Below, piece by piece: positions 1 to 7,858 of a stretch of 64,000 nt of DNA. Under the pieces are notes generated by a model. It searched no databases. It worked only from the letters and a program-made list of their open reading frames with translations, and had not been told where the DNA came from. How positions within the stretch are numbered: the stretch's first letter is position 1; each line of letters begins with the position of its first letter. Both the position numbers and the translations under genes were made by a program. The DNA is taken from assembly GCF_000745005.1 (NCBI RefSeq), contig NZ_JQNB01000001.1, forward strand, positions 1,116,001-1,180,000, written 5' to 3'. This DNA comes from Luteibacter sp. 9135. Lineage in GTDB: Bacteria > Pseudomonadota > Gammaproteobacteria > Xanthomonadales > Rhodanobacteraceae.

Positions 1-152
1 ATGGGGGGGACGGGGCGCAGGTCTTTCAGTGTGCTCGCGGATGGCGCGTGCTTGGTCATGGCCGGTGCCTTCTGTGCCATCGCCAGCGGGACGGCGCAGG
101 CGAGCAGGGCGCCCATGGTGAGGGAAAGACGCTTGATCGTGTTGACTTGCAT
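1..152 (-). CDS. Secreted protein, N-terminal fragment (cut by window edge)
   Basis: Fifty codons are visible, read leftwards from an ATG at 152 until the window ends. The translation starts MQVNTIKRLSLTMGALLACA and continues to a VPLAMAQ end, a standard Sec signal peptide with cleavage near residue 27. The mature part begins KAPAMTKHAPSAS, a flexible linker. An AGGA ribosome site lies about 10 bases before the ATG. A perfect LacI-type operator sits 104 bases upstream, and a terminator separates it from the TonB receptor behind it, so it probably has its own promoter. Position next to a LacI regulator and a TonB receptor suggests a periplasmic or secreted carbohydrate-active protein, but the catalytic part is outside the window and no family can be named. 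Confidence 0.7.
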   Translation of the reverse strand, partial: MQVNTIKRLSLTMGALLACAVPLAMAQKAPAMTKHAPSASTLKDLRPVPP

Positions 153-255
153 GACGTGAATCCTGGCGCTTGCGAGGCACGGAACGCACGGTGGGGCCGT
201 CGTCGTCGTGGTTGCCTTCCTCGTGAGGGAGCGCAGGCGATCCTGGCTTGCGCGC

Positions 256-267
256 GTAAACGTTTAC
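256..267. promoter_or_regulatory. LacI-family operator GTAAACGTTTAC
   Basis: A perfect 12-base palindrome with the central CG typical of LacI/GalR operators. It lies about 100 bases upstream of the secreted protein gene ending at base 152. Near-identical sites precede the lacI gene (4733-4744) and zwf (63456-63467). Confidence 0.7.
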
Positions 268-310
268 GGCTACAGGGAAAATAAAGGTCCCGAAGGACCG
301 GGTCTCCCAT

Positions 311-343
311 AAAAGAAGCGCCCGCGGGGAGACTCGCGGGCGC
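311..343 (-). terminator. Intrinsic terminator after the TonB receptor
   Basis: A 9-bp perfect stem (GCGCCCGCG pairing with CGCGGGCGC, 8-base loop) is followed on the minus strand by TTCTTTT. It lies about 40 bases past the stop of the receptor gene that ends at 385. Confidence 0.8.
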
Positions 344-384
344 CAAAGTATGGCGCATCCGGCGAACCGGACGCGCCGGGTGGA

Positions 385-3300
385 TCAGAACTTCAGGCCG
401 ACGGTGAAGCGGGCGGTACGTGGCACGAAGACGATGTTGCCCTTCTTGTTGTAGGCCACCGGCTGGCTGTTGAGCTCGCCGTTCGAACCCCAGTTCGTGT
501 TGTAGTCGGCGAAGTTCTGCCAGTTGAACAGGTTCAGGATGTCGAAGCGGGCATAGATCTTCGTGCCTTCGCCGAGGATGAAATCCTTGGTGAGCTGCAG
601 GTCGACGTCGCGGTAGCCCCAGATGTTGCCGCCGACGAGGAACTTCGAACCGCTCGGCGTCGCCGAAACCGGTACGCAGGTCGATCCATCGGCGAACGTG
701 GCGCCGTAGCAGGCCACGTCGTTCTTCGGCAGCGGTGTGGCCAGCGTCAGCTTGATCGATCCACTGATGCCCCACGGCAGATCCAGGGCGCCCGTGGCCA
801 CGAAGCGATGCTTCGACACGGCGTTGGACGTGATGAACGGATAGTCGTTGAGCGACGGATAATCGAACGAGTAATGCTCGTTGATATCGCGGTTCTGCTT
901 GGCGTGCGAGAAGGTGTAGGCGAAGCTGGTGCTCCAGCCGGACTCCTTCGTGTACGGCTTCTGGGCCGACAGCAGGACCTGGGTGGTACGCGTGGCGATA
1001 CCGTTGTCGCCGAGGATCAGGCCACCCACGTTCGGGATGGGCTGGTCGCCCGCGCTGGCGCCGCCCGGCACGGCGAAGTAGCTGCCGTTCGGCAGGCGGT
1101 TACCGAGGGTGAACGCGAAACCGTCGCGGCTGAGCACGCGCGTCACCGTGGCATCGGTCTGCCAGTCGCCGATCGTGTTCGACATGCCCAGGCTGAACTG
1201 GTCGCTGTAAGGCGCCTTCAGCTTGTTGTTGAGCATGTCGACTTCCTGGCCGGAGTTGCCACCGACGAGATAGTTCTGCAATACGCCCTGACCGCCCAGG
1301 AAGGCCGGGTTGAAGGGGACGCAGGTCGACGAGGTCGTATCGCACGGATGGCCCGGCACGTTGAAGCGCAGCGTGGTCTGCGGCAAGGCCTGCTTGGTCA
1401 CTTCCGTCTGCAGATAGTCGAAGAGGTTACGGTCGTACGCGCGACCGGCGCCGCCGTGGAACACGTGGGCCTCGTCGCCGAACAGGTCGTACGAGAAGCC
1501 GAGGCGCGGCTGCCAGGCGCCGCGGAAGTTCTTCCGGTTGTGACCATTGCTGGTGTAGTCGGCGATGTTCACGCCGCCCGCGGCGAGTGCGTCGCCATAG
1601 GTCTCACCCGGCGCGGCGCCCGCATACGGGTTCTGCGCATTGATCGCATCGAGCACGCGCTGCGACGTGACGAAGTTGGTGTACGAGGGGTTGGCCTCGT
1701 AGTCCCAGCGCACGCCGAGGTTCAGCGTGAGCTTATCGTTGACGGACCAGTCGTCCTGGGCAAACACGCCGTACTGGCGAGCCGTCGTCTTCGCCACGCC
1801 ATCCTGGCCCGGGAGCGCGGATGCGTAGAACACCTGCCACGGCTCCGCCGAGGTGCCCTGGCCCGGGCGCACGTCGTAGAAGAACTGCGGGTTCTGCGCG
1901 GCCACGTCCGATGCCTTCAGTTCGACCGACTTGAACTTGTAGCCGAACTTGACGACGTGGTCGCCCTGCCACTCCAGATTGTTGAACGTGAAGGTATCCG
2001 AGATGCTCGGACCCTCCTGGCTCTTGTTCTGCGTCGCGCGGGGATCGGCGGCGCCGGTCGTGATGATCGTCGGGTTCTGGTTGTTCGCGATGTCCTGCGG
2101 ATACGAATACGTGTAGCCGTTGCCGATCTGCAGCGGGTTGGCGGCGACGTATGCGTTCTCGTAGGCGAGGATCAGCTCGTTGTACCAGCTGTCACCGCTG
2201 TGGGCCCACTTGAAGGTGCCACGCGTGTCGTGGTTCTCGCCTTGCGTACCGGCGGACGCGGCCGTGCCGGTACCGGTGCCGCCGAGCTGCGTCTCGCGGC
2301 GCACCTGCGTGCTCACCTCGATACGATCGCGGTCGGTCAGTTCCCAGTCGATCTTGCCGAAGTACAGCTTCTCGTCGAACGTGAGGTTCGAGGAGCCAAG
2401 CTGCGACTGGACGTTCTCCGGCAGGTCGTTCTCGATGTTCGCGACGCCGACCGCATTGGGCGTGACGGAGATCGGCGTGTTGAATTTCTTCTGCTCGTAG
2501 GCGATGAAGAAATGCATCTTGTCCTTGATGATCGGACCGCCGAGAGCGAAACCGTATTCCTTGGATTCCGAATCGACCTTGCCGTTGGTCTTCTCGATAG
2601 GCGTGCGGTTACGGAACGCGTCGTTCGTGTAGGTGCCGAACACCTCACCGTGGAACTCGTTCGTACCCGATTTCGTCTCGGCGGTGATCGCCGCGGACGA
2701 GACCTGGTCGTACTCGGCCTTGTAGTTGTTGGTGATGACCTTGTATTCGCCGATGGCCAGCTGCGGGAAGGGGTTGCCCTGGCTGCCGTTCTGGCCCGAG
2801 ACACCACCTTCCTTCACGTAGCTCTTCTGGCTCACGCCGTCGATGTAGACGTTGGTCGAGCTGGTGTTCATCGCGCCGCCGCGCAGCGACGTGTTGCCCT
2901 TGGCATCCACGTTGAAGACCATACCCGGCACGGTGTCGGCGAACTCGAGGAAGTTACGCGAGACCTGCGGAATGGTGGCGATCTGGTGCAGCGAGATCGT
3001 CTGTCCCACTTCGGGCGTCTTCACTTCCTGCACCGTCGTCGCGGAAACCGACACGCCTTCCATGCTGGTGGCGTTGGCGGCGGTCGCCGTCGCGCCCTGC
3101 GCAGGCGCGGCAAGGTTGACCGTCGCCGTCGAGGCCACGGTCAGGGTGATGTTCTGTTCGGTGCCCGGACCGGCATCCACCTTGTACGAGGCGGGCGGCA
3201 GGCCGTTGATGACATACGAGCCGTCCTGGCCGGCCGTGGCGTGGCGGGTCAAGCCGGTCTGCGGGTTGAACACCGTGACATTGGCGCCCGGCGTGGCTTT

Positions 3301-3420
3301 ACCGCGCAACGTGGCGTTGGCGCTCTGCGCCATGACCATGCCCGGTGCGATCGCCGTGGCGACGGCGGCGGCAATCACGCTGACCAGCAGCTTCTTCTTT
3401 AGATGCATCGACGCTTTCAT
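385..3420 (-). CDS. TonB-dependent receptor, Oar-like, with carboxypeptidase-regulatory domain
   Basis: A 1011-residue outer-membrane receptor. Residues 1-32 are a signal peptide ending VMAQS. Residues about 36-95 form a carboxypeptidase-regulatory-like beta-sandwich (RGKATPGANVTVFNPQTG, DGSYVINGLPPASYKV), as in Oar-type receptors. A TonB plug (residues about 115-260, with SLRGGAMNTSSTNVYIDG) and a large beta barrel ending in phenylalanine (FTVGLKF) follow. The start at 3420 is chosen over further upstream codons because it carries the signal peptide and a strong GGGAGAGGGG ribosome site. Such proteins bind large ligands and import them using TonB energy. The adjacent LacI regulator suggests a saccharide or saccharide-derived ligand, which is inference. 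It has its own terminator. Confidence 0.9.
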   Translation of the reverse strand: MKASMHLKKKLLVSVIAAAVATAIAPGMVMAQSANATLRGKATPGANVTVFNPQTGLTRHATAGQDGSYVINGLPPASYKVDAGPGTEQNITLTVASTATVNLAAPAQGATATAANATSMEGVSVSATTVQEVKTPEVGQTISLHQIATIPQVSRNFLEFADTVPGMVFNVDAKGNTSLRGGAMNTSSTNVYIDGVSQKSYVKEGGVSGQNGSQGNPFPQLAIGEYKVITNNYKAEYDQVSSAAITAETKSGTNEFHGEVFGTYTNDAFRNRTPIEKTNGKVDSESKEYGFALGGPIIKDKMHFFIAYEQKKFNTPISVTPNAVGVANIENDLPENVQSQLGSSNLTFDEKLYFGKIDWELTDRDRIEVSTQVRRETQLGGTGTGTAASAGTQGENHDTRGTFKWAHSGDSWYNELILAYENAYVAANPLQIGNGYTYSYPQDIANNQNPTIITTGAADPRATQNKSQEGPSISDTFTFNNLEWQGDHVVKFGYKFKSVELKASDVAAQNPQFFYDVRPGQGTSAEPWQVFYASALPGQDGVAKTTARQYGVFAQDDWSVNDKLTLNLGVRWDYEANPSYTNFVTSQRVLDAINAQNPYAGAAPGETYGDALAAGGVNIADYTSNGHNRKNFRGAWQPRLGFSYDLFGDEAHVFHGGAGRAYDRNLFDYLQTEVTKQALPQTTLRFNVPGHPCDTTSSTCVPFNPAFLGGQGVLQNYLVGGNSGQEVDMLNNKLKAPYSDQFSLGMSNTIGDWQTDATVTRVLSRDGFAFTLGNRLPNGSYFAVPGGASAGDQPIPNVGGLILGDNGIATRTTQVLLSAQKPYTKESGWSTSFAYTFSHAKQNRDINEHYSFDYPSLNDYPFITSNAVSKHRFVATGALDLPWGISGSIKLTLATPLPKNDVACYGATFADGSTCVPVSATPSGSKFLVGGNIWGYRDVDLQLTKDFILGEGTKIYARFDILNLFNWQNFADYNTNWGSNGELNSQPVAYNKKGNIVFVPRTARFTVGLKF

Positions 3421-3662
3421 TTGTTTTCCCCTCTCCCAAATCTTCTTGTGTGTGTTGTCCGGCCCAGCCGGGCGCCCTTCACGGTGGTCGACGTTGATGT
3501 CGTGACGCGGTGGGCGTGCCACTTTTCTTCGTTGAGAGCGTTCTGCCCCCGTGTAAGGCGCCGGTGCCGCAAGGCGGACCGGCAATCGTGCTGTGAGTCC
3601 TGCTGTGTCGCCGTCCTGATACATCCAGCCACGACCCGGCAAGCCGTGTAGCGATGGGCCGG

Positions 3663-4682
3663 TCAGGCCCTTCGTCTTAGCGTGTCGTTACCGCCGCAGG
3701 AGGCACGGACGACCAGTTCGGTACCGACGACACGCGGCTCGGGCGTGGCATCGTCGGGTGCTTCGATCATGCCGGCGAGGCGTGCCAGCGCCGCTTCGCC
3801 CAACTCGGCGATGCGGATGCGCACGGTGGTCAGCGGCGGTGAGACGTAACGCGCCATGGGGATATCGTCGAAGCCGGCCACGGCGATGTCCTCGGGCGTG
3901 CGCACCCGCGCTTCGGCCAGGGCGGACAGGCAGCCGATGGCCATCATGTCGTTGGCGGCGAAGATCGCATCCGGGCGCGGCACCATGGCCAGCGCCTGCT
4001 TGCCGGCGCGGTAGCCGGATTCCTCGGTGAAGTCGCCCGGCAGGATGGCGGCCCGGTCGCCCAGGCCTGCCGCAGCCAGCGCGGTGCGGTAACCACGGCA
4101 GCGCTCCTGCACGTCGTGGTTCACCTCCGGGCCGGCGATGAACACGATGCGCTTCCGGCCCAGGCCGAGCAGGTGCTCGACCATCGCCTTCGCGCCGCCG
4201 AAGTCGTCCACGTCCAGCGAGGCCTGCCGCTGGGAGCGGACATGGCTGTTGATGAGAACGGTGGGGACCACGACGGGCAGGTTTTCTTCCAGGAACGCCT
4301 CGTCCGCATGCGGCGACATCACCAGCAGGCCGTCCACGCGGCCCTGCATGGAGCGCAGGGCGATGGCCGCCTCGGTGGCGTCGCCGTGGGAACTGGACAC
4401 CAGCAGGTAGAGGCCACGGGCGCGCGCGGCCAGGTCGATGCCACGGATCAGTTCGGACCAGAACGCGCCGTGCAGGTCGGGCAGCAGGGCACCGATGGTC
4501 TGCGTGCGCCGGGTGATCAGGCTGCGGGCACCGCTATGCGGGACATAGCGCAGGCGAGCAGCCACGTCACGGATACGTTTTTGCGTTTCCGCCGTGACGC
4601 CACTGTGTCCATTGAGCGCGCGCGAAACCGATGCCACCGATACGTTGGCCATCCTCGCGACGTCTTTGATCGTCACACTCAC
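3663..4682 (-). CDS. LacI-family transcriptional regulator
   Basis: A 339-residue LacI/GalR repressor of normal length. The N-terminal helix-turn-helix (residues 3-24, VTIKDVARMANVSVASVSRA) contains the minor-groove hinge region after it. The rest is a periplasmic-binding-protein-like effector domain, with IGALLPDLHGAFWSELIRGI at about residue 67 and the family motif DIAVAGFDDIPMARYVSPPLTT near residue 273. Two operator-like sites lie just upstream of its start, suggesting autoregulation. It probably also controls the neighbouring secreted protein and perhaps the TonB receptor. The effector is unknown; sugar or sugar phosphate is usual for the family. Confidence 0.9.
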   Translation of the reverse strand: MSVTIKDVARMANVSVASVSRALNGHSGVTAETQKRIRDVAARLRYVPHSGARSLITRRTQTIGALLPDLHGAFWSELIRGIDLAARARGLYLLVSSSHGDATEAAIALRSMQGRVDGLLVMSPHADEAFLEENLPVVVPTVLINSHVRSQRQASLDVDDFGGAKAMVEHLLGLGRKRIVFIAGPEVNHDVQERCRGYRTALAAAGLGDRAAILPGDFTEESGYRAGKQALAMVPRPDAIFAANDMMAIGCLSALAEARVRTPEDIAVAGFDDIPMARYVSPPLTTVRIRIAELGEAALARLAGMIEAPDDATPEPRVVGTELVVRASCGGNDTLRRRA

Positions 4683-4732
4683 GTCGTTCCTACCCTCTAC
4701 CCCTGCCCCTTGAGGGGCTGACGGCGCGGAAC

Positions 4733-4744
4733 GTAAACGTTTTC
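4733..4744. promoter_or_regulatory. LacI-type operator upstream of lacI gene
   Basis: GTAAACGTTTTC, one base from the perfect palindrome at 256-267. It lies 51 bases before the regulator start, consistent with autorepression. Confidence 0.55.
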
Positions 4745-4793
4745 ATAGCACCTTGTAAAGCCTGAGAAATCAACTGCTTGCTGCGGTGCGACA

Positions 4794-4805
4794 GGAAACG
4801 ATTAC
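4794..4805. promoter_or_regulatory. Second, weaker LacI-type site
   Basis: GGAAACGATTAC keeps the AAACG/TTAC core but is a degenerate palindrome. It is 61 bases centre-to-centre from the first site, so looping between the two is possible. Confidence 0.35.
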
Positions 4806-4950
4806 GTTAGCAATACCACTATGTGAAGGTGGTCAGAAAATCCCGTCAAGACAAGCGCTTGACTGGTACGCAAGGCATTGCGGCGTTGCAACATGGGGAT
4901 GCCGGCCGAGCACGGCGATTGTTAATAACTGTCGAGTTTAGTAACGCGCG

Positions 4951-6510
4951 TTACGTCGACGCCCACACGCTGCAAGGATCACCCTTTACCGCGCGCTGAC
5001 GGGTCGCCAGAGCGAGCCAGGCGAAGCCCACGCCCATGGCGATAGAGACGATGTCCAGGCCGAGCACGGCATAGCGTCCCTCGGCCAGTGTGCGCAGCAG
5101 CCGCTCCCCGTGGAGCACCATGTCCAGTGCGCCCACCGCGATGCTGACGGCTGCGGTAGCCGCCAGCAACTCGACCGCCGCCCTGGCGGGCCGGCGCCAG
5201 AACGTCCACAGGAGCGCCAGCGCGAACGTCCCGAAGCACACGGGCTGGACGATGTCCGTGCCCTCGGCGCCCGCCGCGGACCCGAGCAGGTTGCCGAGGA
5301 AGGTGCAGGAAATCGCGAAGCACGCGCCGATGCACACCCCGACCGTGGCGGTCGCCATGGCGCGCACCTTCAACGGCTGGTCGGCCTGGCGCCGCTTGCG
5401 GCGGGTCTCGATGTACAGCAGGTTGCCGGAATAGAAGAGGAAGGCACCGGCCAGTCCGAGCAGGAAATACAGCCAGCGCAGCGACAGTGAACCGAACGTG
5501 CCGAAGTGCAGGCCGAAGATGGCGGCATAGGTCGCGTGATTGGCATCGCGTGCGCCGCTGACCTGGACCTTCAGCACCCTTCCGTCCACAGCATCCAACG
5601 ACACCATGCCGTACTCGCCCAGCGTTTTTGTGGACGTGCCACGCACCTCGGCGGCCGCACCCGCGTGCCCGTAATGCACGTAGCGCATGTAGTCGGGCTC
5701 GAAATCCGCGGCGCCGGCCGCCAGGGCCGCCTGGCGGGCGCGCGCGCCGAGTTCGGCAGGGGTCAGCATGACGGCGCTGCCACCGCCGTCCCGGGTCTCG
5801 GGCAGCGCGCTGGTCATGCGCTCGAATGCGCCCATCAGCTTGCCGTCGAAGGCCACGGTGTTGAAGGCCACCAGCATCACCAGGGTGAGGCACAAAAGCG
5901 CCCCGGTGATGGCGAAGATGATGTGGAAGGGCAGGCTGAGGATGCCGATGACGTTGTGTGCGTCCTGCCAGAGCCGCTTCAGGTTGTGCCCGGGGCGCAA
6001 GGCGAACAGCTCGCGAACCAGGTTGGGCAGGTGGATCAGCACGCCCGTGAGCAGGGCCAGGCCGTAGATGACGCTGACCACGCCCATCAGGTAGATGCCG
6101 ATCTTCGGGATACCCAGGTCGTAATGCAGCTCGTAGATGAAGTCGGCCAGGCCGTGCTCGTGGTCTTCGGCGTCGCGCGCGACGCTGTCGTCCAGCGATT
6201 GCGTATGCCAGCTGCCGTCCTTCTCCATCCAGTAAGCGGCCACCTCGTGCGACGGATGGTCCGCTGGATAGGTGACGCCGATGCTTGCGCGTGCCGCCGG
6301 GTGTTTCGCGACGATGTCGTCCAGCATGCGGTGGGCCCGGTCCATGGTGTCCGCGCGGGCCATCTCGGCACGGGGCATGGCCCAGGTGTCGATCTCGTCG
6401 TGGAACATGGTCAGCGCGCCCGCGTAGAACGCGATGAACAGTGCGAAGCCCGCCAGCAGGCCAGTCCAGGTGTGCACGAGGGTAAAGGTGCGGAGCGTGT
6501 TGGCTTTCAT
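4951..6510 (-). CDS. PepSY-associated TM protein, probable siderophore-iron reductase (FpvG/PiuB type)
   Basis: A 519-residue inner-membrane protein. It starts MKANTLRTFTLVHTWTGLLAGF, the characteristic first helix of PepSY-associated TM proteins with a membrane histidine (H13). A periplasmic loop (about 45-145) is followed by helices near 150, 205, 360, 405, 435 and 485. Family members reduce or help release iron from siderophores at the inner membrane. The start at 6510 gives the conserved N-terminal helix. It is the last gene of an operon with DUF3649 and DUF3325 genes, only 4 bases after the preceding stop, and the operon is headed by a Fur box. The arrangement resembles Pseudomonas fpvGHJK-type clusters. 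Confidence 0.85.
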   Translation of the reverse strand: MKANTLRTFTLVHTWTGLLAGFALFIAFYAGALTMFHDEIDTWAMPRAEMARADTMDRAHRMLDDIVAKHPAARASIGVTYPADHPSHEVAAYWMEKDGSWHTQSLDDSVARDAEDHEHGLADFIYELHYDLGIPKIGIYLMGVVSVIYGLALLTGVLIHLPNLVRELFALRPGHNLKRLWQDAHNVIGILSLPFHIIFAITGALLCLTLVMLVAFNTVAFDGKLMGAFERMTSALPETRDGGGSAVMLTPAELGARARQAALAAGAADFEPDYMRYVHYGHAGAAAEVRGTSTKTLGEYGMVSLDAVDGRVLKVQVSGARDANHATYAAIFGLHFGTFGSLSLRWLYFLLGLAGAFLFYSGNLLYIETRRKRRQADQPLKVRAMATATVGVCIGACFAISCTFLGNLLGSAAGAEGTDIVQPVCFGTFALALLWTFWRRPARAAVELLAATAAVSIAVGALDMVLHGERLLRTLAEGRYAVLGLDIVSIAMGVGFAWLALATRQRAVKGDPCSVWAST

Positions 6511-6514
6511 CGTC

Positions 6515-6778
6515 TCAGAGCCCCGGCAACGTGTGCTTGGCCGCCCACAGCGCGCCGAAGGCGACAAGGTTGGCGATCGCCAGCCAGCCCCAGGCATGTC
6601 GGCCGCTGCGGAACAGATAGGTGGCGGCCATGATCCCGATCCACAGCGGGAAGAAAGCCATCATCACGGGCAGCGTCACCGCTTCGCTGGAGCCAGGCCA
6701 TACCCAGATGACCAGGGCGATGACTGCCATCGACAGTGTCAGGCCCAGCAGGATGCCGGCGAATGTCTTGGCGAGCAT
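6515..6778 (-). CDS. DUF3649 small membrane protein, iron-uptake associated
   Basis: An 87-residue protein with three predicted membrane helices (about 5-30, 35-55, 66-82). The pattern LAKTFAGILLGLTL, then SSEAVTLPVMMAFFPLW, then a tryptophan-rich third helix matches DUF3649 proteins found beside PepSY TM proteins. Its ATG overlaps the stop of the gene before it (TGATG), implying translational coupling. The biochemical role is not established. Co-transcription with the reductase-like gene under a Fur box points to siderophore-iron handling. Confidence 0.75.
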   Translation of the reverse strand: MLAKTFAGILLGLTLSMAVIALVIWVWPGSSEAVTLPVMMAFFPLWIGIMAATYLFRSGRHAWGWLAIANLVAFGALWAAKHTLPGL

Positions 6779-7047
6779 CAGCGCGGCTTCCGGGGAGCGG
6801 CCGGGCGCAGCATCCAGGTGATGTACGGCCACGCCACCGCGCCAAGCATGAGCGCGGTCAAGGCGGAGAAGACGCCCGGCAACGAGGTCTCCGAGCCGAT
6901 CCAGGCCATGAGCGCCAGGGCGGCGAATGCCCATCCGGCCACGCGGGCGGCCCGGCCGAGGGGACGGGTCAGCAGGCGCTGGTTGCGCGAGCACAGATAG
7001 GCGAAGGCCATGGCGAGCAGCGCCGCCAGGCAACCGAGGAGATTCAT
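6778..7047 (-). CDS. DUF3325 small membrane protein, iron-uptake associated
   Basis: First gene of the iron operon, 89 residues, with three hydrophobic helices. MNLLGCLAALLAMAFAYLCS, then GRAARVAGWAFAALALMAWI, is the usual DUF3325 pattern. The ATG at 7047 is preferred; a TTG at 7065 would add six residues and place the start almost on the Fur box. The function is unknown, but the gene occurs with DUF3649 and PepSY TM genes in many proteobacterial siderophore loci. Confidence 0.7.
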   Translation of the reverse strand: MNLLGCLAALLAMAFAYLCSRNQRLLTRPLGRAARVAGWAFAALALMAWIGSETSLPGVFSALTALMLGAVAWPYITWMLRPAAPRKPR

Positions 7048-7072
7048 GAAGCGGACACCGGGCAAGTTACTG

Positions 7073-7091
7073 ATTGATAATTATTATCATT
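7073..7091. promoter_or_regulatory. Fur box
   Basis: ATTGATAATTATTATCATT closely matches the 19-base Fur consensus of GATAAT-type repeats. It lies 26-44 bases upstream of the first gene of the iron operon, where a bound Fur would block transcription. Local base composition is strongly AT against a GC-rich background. Confidence 0.85.
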
Positions 7092-7416
7092 TGGGAGTGA
7101 GCGGTCAACGCGACTGGCGATTACCGCGCCGTCCCGTACGGGGCGATCAATCCGCCGGGCGCCTGCCCGTAGGAAACATCTCAAAGCGGTGTCGACGGGC
7201 GCGACCTCGCCCGTCCACCGATGCCGACCCACTGGTCACGTTTCGACCACTGCTCAAGTTTTAACCAAACCGTCCGCTAACTGAACATGGGTGTTTGGTG
7301 AAACTAGCGTTAACCCAACCCGTTAAATTAGAATTAACACCCTACCGATCATCGCCCTGGCCCATGTGCTTACGCGATGCGACAGGAAAAGCCGATAAAC
7401 GATTGATGTAGATATC
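7092..7416. other. Gene-free intergenic stretch
   Basis: About 325 bases between the divergent iron operon and the SPFH gene. No coding region was found. The half nearer the SPFH gene (about 7255-7340) is unusually AT-rich with repeated GTTAA/TTAAC words and probably holds its promoter. No clear -35/-10 pair or terminator could be assigned. Confidence 0.5.
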
Positions 7417-7851
7417 ATGTTGACCACGACCCTCATCGCCACGACCCTGATTGCCTTCGCTTTCGCAGCGGCTTCGGTCAGGCGTATTCCCGAGGGTCAG
7501 GTCTACAGCGTGCGTCGCCTGGGCCGCTCGCCCTCGCTGCTCACCGCCGGTACGCATGTGGTCCTGCCGATGATCGATCGCGTCTCGCATAAGATCGACC
7601 TCGGCGGCCAGGTGCTGCGTTTCGAGGGCGGCACGGTCTATTGGCAGGTCCTGGAGCCGGAAGCCGCCGACGAAGTGATCGACGATGCCCCTGAGCTGAT
7701 CCGCAGCAATGTGGTGGCCGCGCTGCGTGATTCCTCCACGGCGCACCAGGTCGACCGCCGGGCCTTCGGCACCCAACTCAAGCATGCCGTCAACGGCTCG
7801 CTGCGCTCGCGCGGCATGTTGGTGACCCGCGTGGAACTCGACGCCGCCTGA
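7417..7851 (+). CDS. Short SPFH (stomatin/prohibitin-like) membrane protein
   Basis: A 144-residue protein with an N-terminal membrane helix (residues 1-20), then IPEGQVYSVRRLGRSPSLLTAGTHV and VLPMIDRVSHKIDLG. These match the start of SPFH domains (stomatin, HflK/C, prohibitin). A later segment, VYWQVLEPEAAD with NVVAALRDSS, matches the family's Y-x-V and ALR elements. The middle of the domain is shortened and the C-terminal coiled coil is absent; family members usually exceed 250 residues. It could be a reduced scaffold protein or a degenerate paralogue. It stands alone, 7 bases from the convergent nuclease gene. Ribosome site is weak. Confidence 0.65.
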   Translation: MLTTTLIATTLIAFAFAAASVRRIPEGQVYSVRRLGRSPSLLTAGTHVVLPMIDRVSHKIDLGGQVLRFEGGTVYWQVLEPEAADEVIDDAPELIRSNVVAALRDSSTAHQVDRRAFGTQLKHAVNGSLRSRGMLVTRVELDAA

Positions 7852-7858
7852 TCCACGA

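Noticed and set aside
808..3402. Long open frame on the plus strand opposite the first TonB receptor (864 codons)
   Set aside because: It is the antisense shadow of a GC-rich receptor gene; the composition is Arg/Val/Ala-rich with no domain, and the minus-strand protein has a signal peptide and receptor motifs.
4941..4954. GTAACGCGCGTTAC palindrome at the PepSY gene end
   Set aside because: It overlaps the stop codon region, lacks a T-tract and does not match the LacI-type core; probably chance.
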